Assembly: GCF_021209385.1 (NCBI RefSeq)
Contig: NZ_JAJOIL010000009.1
Span: 60,097 to 124,096, forward strand
Direction: 5' to 3'
DNA from: Seleniivibrio sp.
GTDB lineage: Bacteria; Chrysiogenota; Deferribacteres; Deferribacterales; Geovibrionaceae
DNA length: 64,000 nt
The position numbers and the translations under genes are program-made. The notes beneath the pieces are model-generated. The model did not search any database, was not told the DNA's origin, and was given only the letters and a program-made list of their open reading frames with translations. Within the stretch, counting starts at the first letter, position 1. Each line of letters begins with the position of its first letter. Below, in pieces: positions 16,459 through 25,468 of this stretch.

Positions 16459-17983
16459 TCTGGTTCATGAAACACTTGAAACAAATGCCGCAGAAAGGGG
16501 CGGCAAAAAGTATCTTACGTTCGGCAAAGACAAATTCAGCTACAGAGAGATAAACTCAAAGGCACAGAAATTCGCAAACCTGCTCCACACGCGAGGCTTC
16601 CGCAAGGGAGACCGCATTTGCCTTATGCTTGAGAACAGCCCCGAATTCTTTATCAGCTTTTTCGGCATCCTGAAAGCGGGATGCGTTTGTATTCCTATCA
16701 ACACATTTTTCATCCGCGAAGAAGTGGCTTATATCATCAACGATTCAGAATCAAAACTCTTTATAACCTCCGCTGATTTTGCAGAGGTTGCGGACGGCAT
16801 ATCACAGAAATGTCCATCACTTAAAACGGTGATGACCTACGAAGACACAAAATTCATGTCTGAAAACATCTATAAGTTATTAAACAAGATGACCGACACA
16901 AAAATGACTATTCAGATCACTGAAAACGATCTTGCAGTTTTCGTATATTCATCAGGTACAACCGGACACCCCAAAGGTGCCATGCTTACGCATAAGAACA
17001 TGGTAGCAAACGCATATGCCTGCCTTGAACGCTTTCATGTCACATACAACGACGTTTTTCTTCTGTTTCTGCCCTCTTTCCATTCATACGCACTTATGAC
17101 ATGTGTACTTCTCCCGACATACGTCGGTTCGTCAATAATTATACTCGGCAGTGTGAACGACCTTAAAAAGAAATCGTTCCGCAACATTCTGCTGTTCCAG
17201 CGCCCGACCTTCTTCCTCGGCGTTCCGCAGGTATACACTGCGCTCATCAGAGCAAAAATGCCAGCATGGTTCATAAAATTTTTCTATCCCATAAAGCTAC
17301 ACGTCAGCGGCGGCGCGCCTCTGCCCGAAGAAACACTGGTCAAATTCAGAGAAAAGTTCAAACACCCCATAATAGAAGGCTACGGACTTTCGGAAGCGTC
17401 ACCCGTGGTGAGTGCAAACAGACTGGACTTTCAGAAACCCATGTCTGTTGGTCCTGCTTTGAAAGGTGTAGAGGTTAAAGTAGTAAACGAAAACGAAGTG
17501 GAGCTTCCTGTCGGCGAGGTAGGTGAACTTATAGTTAAAGGTCCCAACATCATGAAAGGATACTGGAACATGCCCGGTCTGACCGACATGACACTTCGTA
17601 ACGGATGGCTTTTCACAGGCGACCTTGCAAAGCTGGACGAGGACGGATTCATCTATATAGTTGACCGCAAAAAAGACCTTATAATCGTAAAGGGAATCAA
17701 CGTTTATCCCCGCGAAATAGAAGAACACCTGCATAAACACCCCAGTGTGGACGCAGCGGCAGTGATAGGACTTCCCGACCAGAAAAGCGGTGAGATACCC
17801 GTTGCATATATAAAACCCAAAGCAGGCATGAGCATCTCTGAAAAAGAGATAAAAGGATATCTCCGCCAGTATCTTGCGCACTTCAAAATACCCAAGCAGG
17901 TACAGGAATGTCAAGATATGCCCATGACCGCCACAGGTAAAGTTCTTAAAAGGGAGCTGAAAAGAAGAGTTCTCGGAGTATGA
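16448..17983 (+). CDS. Long-chain fatty acid-CoA ligase (AMP-forming)
   Basis: The 511-residue ANL-superfamily enzyme has the AMP-binding P-loop YSSGTTGHPKGAMLTHKN, the YGLSEASPV motif, the GWLFTGDLAKLDEDGFIYIVDRKKDLIIVKG hinge region and the catalytic Lys in MTATGKVLKREL. It activates a carboxylic acid, most likely a medium- or long-chain fatty acid, to the acyl-CoA. The start at 16448 has GGAGG five bases upstream; in-frame codons further 5' lie inside maf. It overlaps priA by 4 bp. Confidence 0.9.
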   Translation: MPINLVHETLETNAAERGGKKYLTFGKDKFSYREINSKAQKFANLLHTRGFRKGDRICLMLENSPEFFISFFGILKAGCVCIPINTFFIREEVAYIINDSESKLFITSADFAEVADGISQKCPSLKTVMTYEDTKFMSENIYKLLNKMTDTKMTIQITENDLAVFVYSSGTTGHPKGAMLTHKNMVANAYACLERFHVTYNDVFLLFLPSFHSYALMTCVLLPTYVGSSIIILGSVNDLKKKSFRNILLFQRPTFFLGVPQVYTALIRAKMPAWFIKFFYPIKLHVSGGAPLPEETLVKFREKFKHPIIEGYGLSEASPVVSANRLDFQKPMSVGPALKGVEVKVVNENEVELPVGEVGELIVKGPNIMKGYWNMPGLTDMTLRNGWLFTGDLAKLDEDGFIYIVDRKKDLIIVKGINVYPREIEEHLHKHPSVDAAAVIGLPDQKSGEIPVAYIKPKAGMSISEKEIKGYLRQYLAHFKIPKQVQECQDMPMTATGKVLKRELKRRVLGV

Positions 17984-19926
17984 AATATTATGATGTTCTG
18001 CTCCCCGTTCCGGCGGGGGGCATATACACCTATACCTGTGAAGCCGAGCTTTCGGCGGGACAAAGGGTGAAAGTTCCGCTGGGAAAAAGAGAGCTTTACG
18101 GGATCGTCACAGGTGAGAACATCACTCCTCTTGATAACATAAACTACAGAGACATAACACTAATACCTGACGACACTCCGGTTTTCGGCGAATCATATCT
18201 TAAATTTCTGCGTCTTATGGCTGAATATTACTGCACGGAATTGGGTACCGTTCTGAACGGTGTACTGTCCGCCGCAGTGCTGGAATCTAACCGCACCGAT
18301 CCTGAAATAAAGACCTTTACACGAAAAGATATCACTCTCAATCAGCACCAGATACCCGTTTATGAATCCATTCTGCCTGAACTCGGCAAAGGGTTTTCGG
18401 TTCATCTCGTACACGGGGTAACTGGCAGCGGCAAAACCGAAATATTCATAGAACTCGCCAAAGAGGTCATTTCGCAGGGAAAAAAGGTGATGTACCTTGT
18501 CCCTGAAATATCGCTCACTCCCCAGATGGAGGAACGGCTTTCAAAGCGCATCGGTTTCGATGTTATGTCCTATCACAGCAAAAAAACACCAAAGAAGCGG
18601 ACGGACACCTTCTGGGCATTCGCTAAAGGCGGGCTTCAGATGGTGCTTGGCGCAAGAAGCGCTCTTTTTCTGCCATCCGACAATATAGGGCTTATCATCG
18701 TGGACGAGGAGCATGAGTCAAGCTATAAGCAGGAGGAGATGCCTCCCTATCAGCTACGGGATATGGCTGTTCTTTACGGTAAGATACTGGACATCCCCGT
18801 TATTCTCGCAAGCGCGACGCCATCCGTTGAAAGCTGGCAGAATGCCGTAAGCGGGAAATACCGCCTGCACAGCATCCCATGCAGACCCGACAGCGACATG
18901 CCCGAAATTGAAATTGTGGACATGAAAAAAGTTGAGCCCATTGCAGGAATAATCTCTGAAAGGCTCTATACGGAGCTTTACAAAACAATCGAGAAAGGCG
19001 AACAGGCAATCCTCCTAATCAACCGCAAGGGCTATTCCCATACTCTCTACTGTTACTCGTGCGGTGAAATGCTCACCTGTTCAAACTGTTCTGTTGCCCT
19101 CACCTATTACAAGTCCAAGGGACTTTGCAAATGCAATTACTGCTCACAGGAAGTGCGCAGACCCAAATGCCCGAAATGCGGAAGCGACGACATAAAAGAA
19201 TATGGTGCAGGTACCGAGAAGGTAGCGGAAGCTCTTGAAGAACTCTTTGAAAAGAAGATTCTGCGTCTGGACACAGAGAATGCATCGACATATAAACAGC
19301 TTTCAAAAATGCTGAAAGACTTTGAAACGGGCGAGTATTCCATCATGGCTGGAACCCAGCTTGTGGCGAAAGGACTGGATTTCGGCAACGTAACCCTTGC
19401 TGGTGTCATAAACATTGACAACATGTTCGGTCTGCCGGATTTCAGAGCGAAGGAACGGGCATATCAGCTTCTGGTGCAGGTATCGGGACGCGCAGGGCGT
19501 GCCGCCAAAAAAGGCAAAGTCATAATACAGACATACGCACCGGAAACGGATGTTTTCACACACCTTAACTGCACCGACACGGGCTTTTACGAACAGGAAC
19601 TTATACGTCGTAAACTATTCAACTACCCGCCGTTTGCAAAAATGTGCCGTGTCACCCTCTCCCACACAAAAGAGGAAACCGTGAAAGAAGCCGCAATGTA
19701 TATCTACGGCGTCCTGAGAAGTGCTGCCAGAGATGCAGAAGTTTTCTATCCGGCACAGGCTCCGGTTTATAAAATCTCAAACCGCTACAGATACGGAATG
19801 GTAATTAAAACCAAAACCAACACTGAAATGTCCAGACTTATCAACATAGCCTCCAAAACCTTAAAGGAGAATATGAAGACAACCCTCCGTATAAAGTTTG
19901 ACCGCGACCCTCAATTTTTTATGTAA
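17980..19926 (+). CDS. priA: Primosomal protein N' (replication restart helicase PriA)
   Basis: The 648-residue protein has a short N-terminal DNA-binding domain, the helicase Walker A HGVTGSGKTEIF, the DEEH box in IIVDEEHESSYK, and the two zinc-binding clusters CYSCGEMLTCSNC and CNYC ... CPKCG. The helicase C-lobe has AGTQLVAKGLDFGNVTL and QVSGRAGR. PriA recognises stalled forks and reloads DnaB. It is somewhat shorter than the E. coli protein (~730). It closes the plus-strand run with a 4-bp overlap; a repeat element follows. Confidence 0.95.
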   Translation: MKYYDVLLPVPAGGIYTYTCEAELSAGQRVKVPLGKRELYGIVTGENITPLDNINYRDITLIPDDTPVFGESYLKFLRLMAEYYCTELGTVLNGVLSAAVLESNRTDPEIKTFTRKDITLNQHQIPVYESILPELGKGFSVHLVHGVTGSGKTEIFIELAKEVISQGKKVMYLVPEISLTPQMEERLSKRIGFDVMSYHSKKTPKKRTDTFWAFAKGGLQMVLGARSALFLPSDNIGLIIVDEEHESSYKQEEMPPYQLRDMAVLYGKILDIPVILASATPSVESWQNAVSGKYRLHSIPCRPDSDMPEIEIVDMKKVEPIAGIISERLYTELYKTIEKGEQAILLINRKGYSHTLYCYSCGEMLTCSNCSVALTYYKSKGLCKCNYCSQEVRRPKCPKCGSDDIKEYGAGTEKVAEALEELFEKKILRLDTENASTYKQLSKMLKDFETGEYSIMAGTQLVAKGLDFGNVTLAGVINIDNMFGLPDFRAKERAYQLLVQVSGRAGRAAKKGKVIIQTYAPETDVFTHLNCTDTGFYEQELIRRKLFNYPPFAKMCRVTLSHTKEETVKEAAMYIYGVLRSAARDAEVFYPAQAPVYKISNRYRYGMVIKTKTNTEMSRLINIASKTLKENMKTTLRIKFDRDPQFFM

Positions 19927-19981
19927 AGTATTCTCTTAACAAACTTAATTTGCAATTTACATCAAATAACCGTATTTTAAT

Positions 19982-20065
19982 CAGACTGCTTCGCCCCTTC
20001 TGGGTTCGCAGAGACGGGTAAGAATAAACGTCTTCGCGAGAAGCACAGCGACGACGCGATCTCAT
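19982..20065. repeat. Dispersed palindromic repeat, diverged copy
   Basis: The segment shares TCGCAGAGACG, GTCTTCGCGAG and AGCGACG-CG-CGATCT blocks, in the same order and orientation, with 33546-33617. The family resembles the widespread intergenic repeat containing GCGAGGAGC and CAGCGACGCGGC blocks. This copy has extra bases between the arms and weaker pairing. It fills most of the gap between priA and the PAS gene. Confidence 0.6.
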
Positions 20066-20081
20066 AATAATGGGGTGACAT

Positions 20082-20447
20082 ATGACTGATTTTCTCACAC
20101 AGATGGCGGAAAAAGCTGACGACGGAATAATGTTTGCAGATGCCGATGGTTTGATTCGTTACTGGAACGAAGGCTGTGAAAAGATCTTCGGCTTTACGAG
20201 CGAAGAGGCGCTGGGCGGCAGTCTGGATATCATAATCCCCGAAAAACACAGAGAAAGACACTGGAAAGGATGGGCAAAGGTTCTTGAGACAGGGGAAACC
20301 GCATATCACGGCAAAATGCTGAAAGTCCCCGCCATAAAGAAGAATGGGGAAAAGCTATTAATTGAATTTTCCATCCAGATAGTAGAAGAAAACGGAGTGA
20401 ACGCAGGATTCACAGCTATTATCAGGGACGTTACTTCCCGCTCCTGA
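20082..20447 (+). CDS. Stand-alone PAS-domain protein
   Basis: The 121-residue protein is one PAS domain: DGIMFADADGLIRYWNEGCEKIFGFTSEEALG, the IIPEKHRERHWKGW helix and the C-terminal IRDVTSRS linker motif. Nothing follows the domain, so it has no output module of its own. It may bind a small ligand, heme or flavin and act on a partner, or deliver a signal by dimerisation. GGGGTG precedes the ATG. The end overlaps tadA convergently by 17 bp. Confidence 0.85.
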   Translation: MTDFLTQMAEKADDGIMFADADGLIRYWNEGCEKIFGFTSEEALGGSLDIIIPEKHRERHWKGWAKVLETGETAYHGKMLKVPAIKKNGEKLLIEFSIQIVEENGVNAGFTAIIRDVTSRS

Positions 20448-20898
20448 TGTTTTTGAAGAAAGCTTTCATCATGGCGGATATCTCGTCTGCGAAAAGTCCG
20501 CCTGCATAGTTGACCTTGTGGTTCAGCTTTTCTATGTCGAACGTATTTGTCAGCGACACCACACCGCCGAATTTCGGCTCTGTGGCTCCAAAGAATACAT
20601 TCCTCACGCGGGCATGAATTATGGCTCCTGCGCACATGAGGCAGGGTTCAAGCGTGACGTAAAGGGAACACTCGTCAAGCCGCCAGTCACCTATTACCTT
20701 CGATGCATCTTCGATGGCGACTATCTCCGCATGTTTCAGTGCAGACTTGCCTGAGTTTTTGCGATTGTAACCGCGCCCTATGACCTCGCCGTTGCAAACC
20801 ACCACAGCGCCTATGGGGACTTCGCCCTCCGCCTCGGCAAGCTTCGCCTGCTCAATCGCCATCAGCATGAATTTTTCATCATCGGCGGAGAAACTCAT
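20431..20898 (-). CDS. tadA: tRNA adenosine(34) deaminase
   Basis: The 155-residue zinc deaminase has KHAEIVAIEDAS (HAE: His ligand and catalytic Glu) and EPCLMCAGAIIHARV (PCxxC ligands). The EPKFGG and SLTN features near the C-terminus match TadA. It converts A34 to inosine in tRNA-Arg(ACG). The start overlaps the rsmE stop by 4 bp, so it is last in the minus-strand group prmA-phosphatase-rsmE-tadA. Confidence 0.94.
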   Translation of the reverse strand: MSFSADDEKFMLMAIEQAKLAEAEGEVPIGAVVVCNGEVIGRGYNRKNSGKSALKHAEIVAIEDASKVIGDWRLDECSLYVTLEPCLMCAGAIIHARVRNVFFGATEPKFGGVVSLTNTFDIEKLNHKVNYAGGLFADEISAMMKAFFKNIRSGK

Positions 20899-21590
20899 AT
20901 ATTATCCTGCATCATACGGATATAGCCTGTGAAAACAACCGATGCCGTCTCCGCCTTGAGTATCTGTTCTATTGGTTTCACAGCCTTAAATCCTTTTGCG
21001 GTGAGCATTGCGACCTCTTCGTCTGTGAAGCCGCCTTCAGGTCCCACAACAATGCACATATCCTTTGACACAGGCGGCATTCCTACGGTTTCCGCGCGCT
21101 CATAGAAGACAATGTTTTCAGTACCGTCAGGGGTTATATCAGCAATGTTTATACTGTCGCTTATAACAGGGAGCTGTTCGTTCTCCGACTGCAAAACAGC
21201 CTTAACAGCTATGTCCGTGAACCTGCCGCGTGTCTTGTCTTTCAGTTCGTTCAGACTGCGCGCGCTCACAACGGGAATTATCTGAGTGGCGCCCAGTTCA
21301 CTGTATTTCTCAACGGCGAAATCCATGTATTCGCGTTTCAGAAGACATTGGTATACTTTGAGTTTATAGTCATGCCCCTTCGCTTCCCGCACAGTATCGG
21401 CGCGCACGGAAGCGGAGCGTTTGCCAAGCTCCGTTATGGTACATTCCGCAAAATGTTCCGGTGTCAGAACGCCGAGAGCGTCGCCCTCTTTCGCGCGGAC
21501 AACGTTTTTCAGATAATGGAATATATCGCCCTCAAGGGTGAAGGTGCCTGTTATCCTTCCTTCAAAAAATATTCGTTTCAATCCATGCAC
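20895..21590 (-). CDS. rsmE: 16S rRNA (uracil1498-N3)-methyltransferase
   Basis: The 231-residue SPOUT methyltransferase has a PUA-like N-terminus (RIFFEGRITGTFTLEGD) and the knot signatures CIVVGPEGGFTDEEV and LKAETASVVFTGYI, with KYSELGATQIIPV in between. It methylates U1498 of 16S rRNA. It overlaps tadA by 4 bp and the upstream phosphatase by 13 bp, so it is co-transcribed with prmA, another ribosome methylase. Confidence 0.94.
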   Translation of the reverse strand: MHGLKRIFFEGRITGTFTLEGDIFHYLKNVVRAKEGDALGVLTPEHFAECTITELGKRSASVRADTVREAKGHDYKLKVYQCLLKREYMDFAVEKYSELGATQIIPVVSARSLNELKDKTRGRFTDIAVKAVLQSENEQLPVISDSINIADITPDGTENIVFYERAETVGMPPVSKDMCIVVGPEGGFTDEEVAMLTAKGFKAVKPIEQILKAETASVVFTGYIRMMQDNI

Positions 21591-22348
21591 CTCTCGCTGA
21601 CAAACTCAAAATCTCCGGCATCGTCAATGATCATGGCACTGAGCGCATAACCGTAAACACAGCCGGTATCAAGATTAACAGAGACCAGCTCACCCGCCTT
21701 GGTTCTGTTTACATAAGGCGTTCTGGGATTGTGCTGAGGGTCAATTTTTTTCACAGGGGTATGACCGTGAACCATTGTATACCCGAAATGTTTCTGAGTG
21801 CTTCTGTCGGTATCCCGCGACCAGATGTAAAGATAGTCCTTACGGTTGCTGTATTCTGTAACCCTGCCGACCTTTCCGTTTGAGGGTCCCAATCCAGCAT
21901 GGGAGAACATGAAGTTATTTCGCGGGTAGTCATAGCCGAAATACATCTCCGCACAGGTAAAAAAGTCTCGGTAGGGTTCAAGATAAGGCATAAAATCCAC
22001 GTTCTTAATAGTTCCGAGAGTAAGCTTTGAATCCAGCACCTTTTTGCTGAAAGAGGATATTGTCAGCTTCCCGCCCGTTCCGAACCATGCGTTCGGCGCG
22101 TATATGGCTGAGAAGCCGGCATAGTCCAGCATCATATCCTCATGGTTTCCCATAAGCATACGGAAACGTCCCTGCCTTTGCAGCTCCATGAACATCAGCG
22201 TGACCTCAAGGCTGTGAAAACCTCTGTCAACTATATCACCGAGGGATATGTAATTCACATCGGAATAGCGCGCCTCTACACGGTCAATGAGCCTGTCCAG
22301 AGTGCGCACACAGCCGTGGATGTCGCCGATTACCGCTGTATACGGCAT
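21578..22348 (-). CDS. Calcineurin-like serine/threonine phosphatase (PrpE/ApaH-like)
   Basis: The 256-residue protein carries the metallophosphatase motifs in order: GDIHG at residues 8-12, GDIVDRG, GNHEDMM and later VHGHTPV. This is the PPP-type, bacterial Ser/Thr phosphatase or symmetrical diadenosine tetraphosphatase-like group. It sits between prmA and rsmE with overlaps of 19 and 13 bp. A specific substrate cannot be named. Confidence 0.88.
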   Translation of the reverse strand: MPYTAVIGDIHGCVRTLDRLIDRVEARYSDVNYISLGDIVDRGFHSLEVTLMFMELQRQGRFRMLMGNHEDMMLDYAGFSAIYAPNAWFGTGGKLTISSFSKKVLDSKLTLGTIKNVDFMPYLEPYRDFFTCAEMYFGYDYPRNNFMFSHAGLGPSNGKVGRVTEYSNRKDYLYIWSRDTDRSTQKHFGYTMVHGHTPVKKIDPQHNPRTPYVNRTKAGELVSVNLDTGCVYGYALSAMIIDDAGDFEFVSERCMD

Positions 22349-23109
22349 CTAAGCTGTACCCCGCACCATTCCGCCTCTGTCTCTGTGCGGACTATTTCGT
22401 AATCCTTTATATCAAGTTCTTTCATAAATTCTTCATATTCTTCCGAAAGAATTCCTGAATAAACTATGTATTCAGGTTTTATCTCAAGGACGCTGGGATG
22501 TATCATATTGAGAACGCTTGTGATTATGTTTGCAACCACGACGTCTGTCTTAACACCGAGACTCTCTATTCCGCCTGTCCATGCCTGAACGTTTGACGCT
22601 CTGTTCCGCTCAATGTTTTCAAGGGTGTTGCCGAGGGCTTCGGGGTCTATATCAAATGCATAGACAGCTTTTGCACCCTTTTTTGATGCGGCGATTGCGA
22701 GTATCCCGCTTCCGCATCCGGCGTCAGCAACGGTCTTTCCGCTGACAACGTCTTCAATCAGTCTTGCCGCACAGCGGGTCGTCGGGTGCGTACCCGTGCC
22801 GAAAGCCATTGCGGGGTTGATAATGATAGTCTCATTGTCAGGTTCTGCATCCAGATCGAACACATATTTCAGAGTGTCGGTCAGGTTGCCCGGCTTAATG
22901 AACTCTTTCCATTTGGTGTCCCATCCGGTTTCGTCCACTTCAACCTTCTGATACCATTCATCTTTAATAATATCTTCAAGCCCTTCGCCGTAATAGACCA
23001 CAAAGCAGATGTCCTGACCTTTGAAGTCTTCCTCTATGGGATATATACCCATATCTTCCAGTGTTGTAACGGATTCTTCCGATAATTGTTTAAATCTGTA
23101 TTCGTACAT
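22330..23109 (-). CDS. prmA: Ribosomal protein L11 methyltransferase
   Basis: The protein of 259 residues has the PrmA landmarks INPAMAFGTGTHPTTRCAARL and the SAM-binding ADAGCGSGILAIAASKKGA, then FDIDPEA and VANIITSVL. It trimethylates L11 at several amines. The ATG at 23109 has AAGG seven bases upstream and gives the normal N-terminus; an extra 13 codons upstream are unlikely to be used. It heads the minus-strand group and diverges from the pseudouridine synthase gene. Confidence 0.93.
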   Translation of the reverse strand: MYEYRFKQLSEESVTTLEDMGIYPIEEDFKGQDICFVVYYGEGLEDIIKDEWYQKVEVDETGWDTKWKEFIKPGNLTDTLKYVFDLDAEPDNETIIINPAMAFGTGTHPTTRCAARLIEDVVSGKTVADAGCGSGILAIAASKKGAKAVYAFDIDPEALGNTLENIERNRASNVQAWTGGIESLGVKTDVVVANIITSVLNMIHPSVLEIKPEYIVYSGILSEEYEEFMKELDIKDYEIVRTETEAEWCGVQLRCRIQR

Positions 23110-23164
23110 AGAAAACCTTATATCATATCTTGAAAAAAGATAAAGCATGTGAGATTAAATTTAT

Positions 23165-23908
23165 ATGAAAATATCAAAAAAGATATCGTTAAAATACGAA
23201 ATTTCGGTCAGAAGTGCAAAAGACTACATACATGAGGGACTTGTCACCCTGAATAGTGTGGTTATCCGCAAAGATACCGATACGCCAGACGATGATTTTC
23301 AGCTTGATATGCCAAAAAAACCTGAAACAGACCCGAAACCCTATATTCTTAAAGACTGCGGCGACGTGGTTTTTTTCGATAAACCAGCTTTCATGCACTC
23401 CGAACGGCACAGGATAGGCGACAGAACAACCATGCAGGATATTGCTGAAAGCTACGACAGTTCGCTGACCCTCGTTTCCCGCCTCGACCACATGACAGAC
23501 GGGGTTATATCAGCAGTCCGAAGCGGCGCTACGATAAAAACCCAAAGCAAGCTCTATCTTGCATACGTCTGCGGGGAGATGAGCGAAACCGTCATCATGG
23601 ATAACATCATTGACGCGGATAAGCGTAAAAAAGTTAAAGTCACAGAAGAGCTTGGAGGCAACAGAACAGTTTTCACACCTGTTCAGTATTCAAATGGTTT
23701 AACTCTGGTTCAGGCGGAGATTGAAAAGGCTTCTCGGCACCAGCTAAGGGCATATCTTGCATATCTGAAACACCCTATTCTCGGCGATACCCTTTATGGC
23801 GGCGACGAACACACGCGCATAATGCTCCATTGCAAAAGCACATCCATCAACGGATTCAGCGCGGAATCCCGTCTGACACAGGATTTTATTCACAATATCA
23901 AAAAATAG
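23165..23908 (+). CDS. RluA-family pseudouridine synthase with S4-like N-terminus
   Basis: The 247-residue protein starts with an S4-type RNA-binding segment (SVRSAKDYIHEGLVTLNSVVI), then the catalytic Asp motif LVSRLDHMTDG and ASRHQLRAYLAYLKHPILGDTLYG. The RLD motif is typical of RluA-type enzymes, which isomerise uridines in rRNA or tRNA. It is short for RluC/D (~300) and its target base is not identified. No strong Shine-Dalgarno is seen. Confidence 0.85.
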   Translation: MKISKKISLKYEISVRSAKDYIHEGLVTLNSVVIRKDTDTPDDDFQLDMPKKPETDPKPYILKDCGDVVFFDKPAFMHSERHRIGDRTTMQDIAESYDSSLTLVSRLDHMTDGVISAVRSGATIKTQSKLYLAYVCGEMSETVIMDNIIDADKRKKVKVTEELGGNRTVFTPVQYSNGLTLVQAEIEKASRHQLRAYLAYLKHPILGDTLYGGDEHTRIMLHCKSTSINGFSAESRLTQDFIHNIKK

Positions 23909-23953
23909 CCAATTTAAATTGTCTTCACGAAAATTTGATGATAATCTAAACTT

Positions 23954-24898
23954 ATGAAAAAGTTTTATTTATTATGCAGTTTTCTTTTGCTGTTGTTCTA
24001 TTTTCAAACGGACGCCATTGCTGCGGATAAAGAATTTGTTTTCTGCGGCGGACCTTCCGGCGGTACCTTTATGTATTTTGCCAACGGAATTTCAAAGCTG
24101 GCTGAAAAATATGATATGAAAGTCACTGCTATCCCCACGAAAGGCTCTGTGGACAATATCCGCATGCTGCAAAACAATCAGGCGAATTTTGCCATTGCCT
24201 ATGCGTCCGATGCAAATCTTGCCCGTCAGGGTCTTCTGAAGGGCGATAACACCACATATGATAAAGTATTAGGTGCCGGAGTGCTTTACAGTGGAAAAAT
24301 ACACATCATAATAAAGAGGGACTCAGGAATAAGAACCCTCTCCGATCTTAAGGGTAAAAGAATAGCAGTCGGCGAAGCAGGCACAGGTGCGGCATCAAGC
24401 GCTGAAAGAATACTTTCGCATATGGGAATATGGGAAAACATTTCAAGATACTACATAGGATATCGCAAAGCGGAAAGCGCATTTAAATCCGGTATGGTTG
24501 ATACAGTCTGGGTGTTTGCGGGAATTCCCAACAGTTCCGTGTCTGAAATGCTGCTGGATAACAAAGCGACGCTCCTTGATCTGCGAAATGACATGGAAGA
24601 CATTCTGTCAGTCAGCAGTAATTACAGATCGGTAAAAATACCAAAAGGAACATACAACGACTCACCCGCCGTTGACACTGTTGAAGCGGACGCCGTCCTT
24701 CTCACAAATCGTTTCACATCGGAAAAAGATGTCAGCAGAATGATGGAAATGATCTATAACCCTTCCTCAGTGCGCTATATGAGTACCCAGCATCCGGCAG
24801 CAATCGAGATACACCTTGACCCGAATATGAACAGAATGATGGTTCCCCCTCATCCAGGCGCTATACGGTTCTGGCGTGAAAAGCGGTTAACACACTGA
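23954..24898 (+). CDS. TAXI-family TRAP transporter solute-binding protein
   Basis: The 314-residue periplasmic protein has a signal peptide cleaved near AIAA and the TAXI signatures GGPSGGTFMYFANGIS, DNIRMLQNNQANFAIAYAS and GEAGTGAASSAERIL. The family captures glutamate or other carboxylates for a TRAP-T permease of fused 4TM/12TM subunits. No permease gene is adjacent, so it is an orphan, either feeding a permease elsewhere or acting as a sensor. GATAAT lies 10 bases before the ATG and no Shine-Dalgarno is visible, so the message may have a very short leader. Confidence 0.9.
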   Translation: MKKFYLLCSFLLLLFYFQTDAIAADKEFVFCGGPSGGTFMYFANGISKLAEKYDMKVTAIPTKGSVDNIRMLQNNQANFAIAYASDANLARQGLLKGDNTTYDKVLGAGVLYSGKIHIIIKRDSGIRTLSDLKGKRIAVGEAGTGAASSAERILSHMGIWENISRYYIGYRKAESAFKSGMVDTVWVFAGIPNSSVSEMLLDNKATLLDLRNDMEDILSVSSNYRSVKIPKGTYNDSPAVDTVEADAVLLTNRFTSEKDVSRMMEMIYNPSSVRYMSTQHPAAIEIHLDPNMNRMMVPPHPGAIRFWREKRLTH

Positions 24899-24915
24899 TT
24901 TTCTTAATGTCATAG

Positions 24916-24951
24916 TTGACAATTTTTGTCTCATTATATATTATTATGCTA
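24916..24951 (+). promoter_or_regulatory. Consensus sigma70 promoter of the Fur-family gene, predicted leaderless
   Basis: TTGACA (24916-24921), exactly 17 bp, TATTAT (24939-24944). Counting the last -10 base as -7 puts +1 on 24951, the A of the start codon. No Shine-Dalgarno precedes the ATG. Confidence 0.7.
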
Positions 24952-25361
24952 TGGAAAAAATGTATAATGTTGAAGACATACTCAGAAACAACGGTTTAAG
25001 GGCTACCGCGCAAAGACTTCTCATTTGCGGAGAGATACTTGACGCCGGACATATCGACATAGACACCCTTTACGCACGCCTTAAGAAAAAAATTGTATCA
25101 TTGTCTCTTGCTACAGTTTACAAAAATATACATGCACTAATGGAGGCAGGAATTGTCTCTGAACTCGGTCTGGAAGGCAAAAAAACCATGTATGAGCTTA
25201 AGCTCAGACCACATATTCACCACATCTGCGAAACGTGCGGAAAGGTTGAAGATCTGTATATTGAAACTGACGAAATCGAAGATAAAATAGCCTCCCTGAC
25301 AGGAAGAGAACTCGCCGGATGCAAGATAACCGTCTTCGGCAAATGCTCCGACTGCAGCTGA
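24951..25361 (+). CDS. Fur-family metalloregulator (Fur/PerR type)
   Basis: The 136-residue protein has the Fur winged helix (NGLRATAQRLLICGEIL, SLATVYKNIHALMEAGIVSEL) and the dimerisation domain with HIHHICETCGKVEDL and a terminal CSDC, so both structural-zinc Cys pairs are present. The PHIHHICETCG motif fits PerR/Fur metal binding. Whether it senses iron, peroxide, zinc or manganese cannot be decided without the N-terminal regulatory ligands being modelled. Its consensus promoter initiates on the ATG. Confidence 0.92.
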   Translation: MEKMYNVEDILRNNGLRATAQRLLICGEILDAGHIDIDTLYARLKKKIVSLSLATVYKNIHALMEAGIVSELGLEGKKTMYELKLRPHIHHICETCGKVEDLYIETDEIEDKIASLTGRELAGCKITVFGKCSDCS

Positions 25362-25415
25362 TATCTTTTTTATCCGTTTTTATATCTTATTCTCACTATT
25401 TTTAAATACTGCCCA

Positions 25416-25444
25416 TTGATTTCTAATTTGTTTTCGTCTATTAT
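25416..25444 (+). promoter_or_regulatory. sigma70-type promoter of the second MarR-family gene
   Basis: TTGATT (25416-25421), exactly 17 bp, TATTAT (25439-25444). The predicted start is at 25451, giving an 18-base leader that contains GGTGG before the ATG at 25469. Confidence 0.65.
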
Positions 25445-25468
25445 TCTGCATCATTTATGGTGGGTAAT

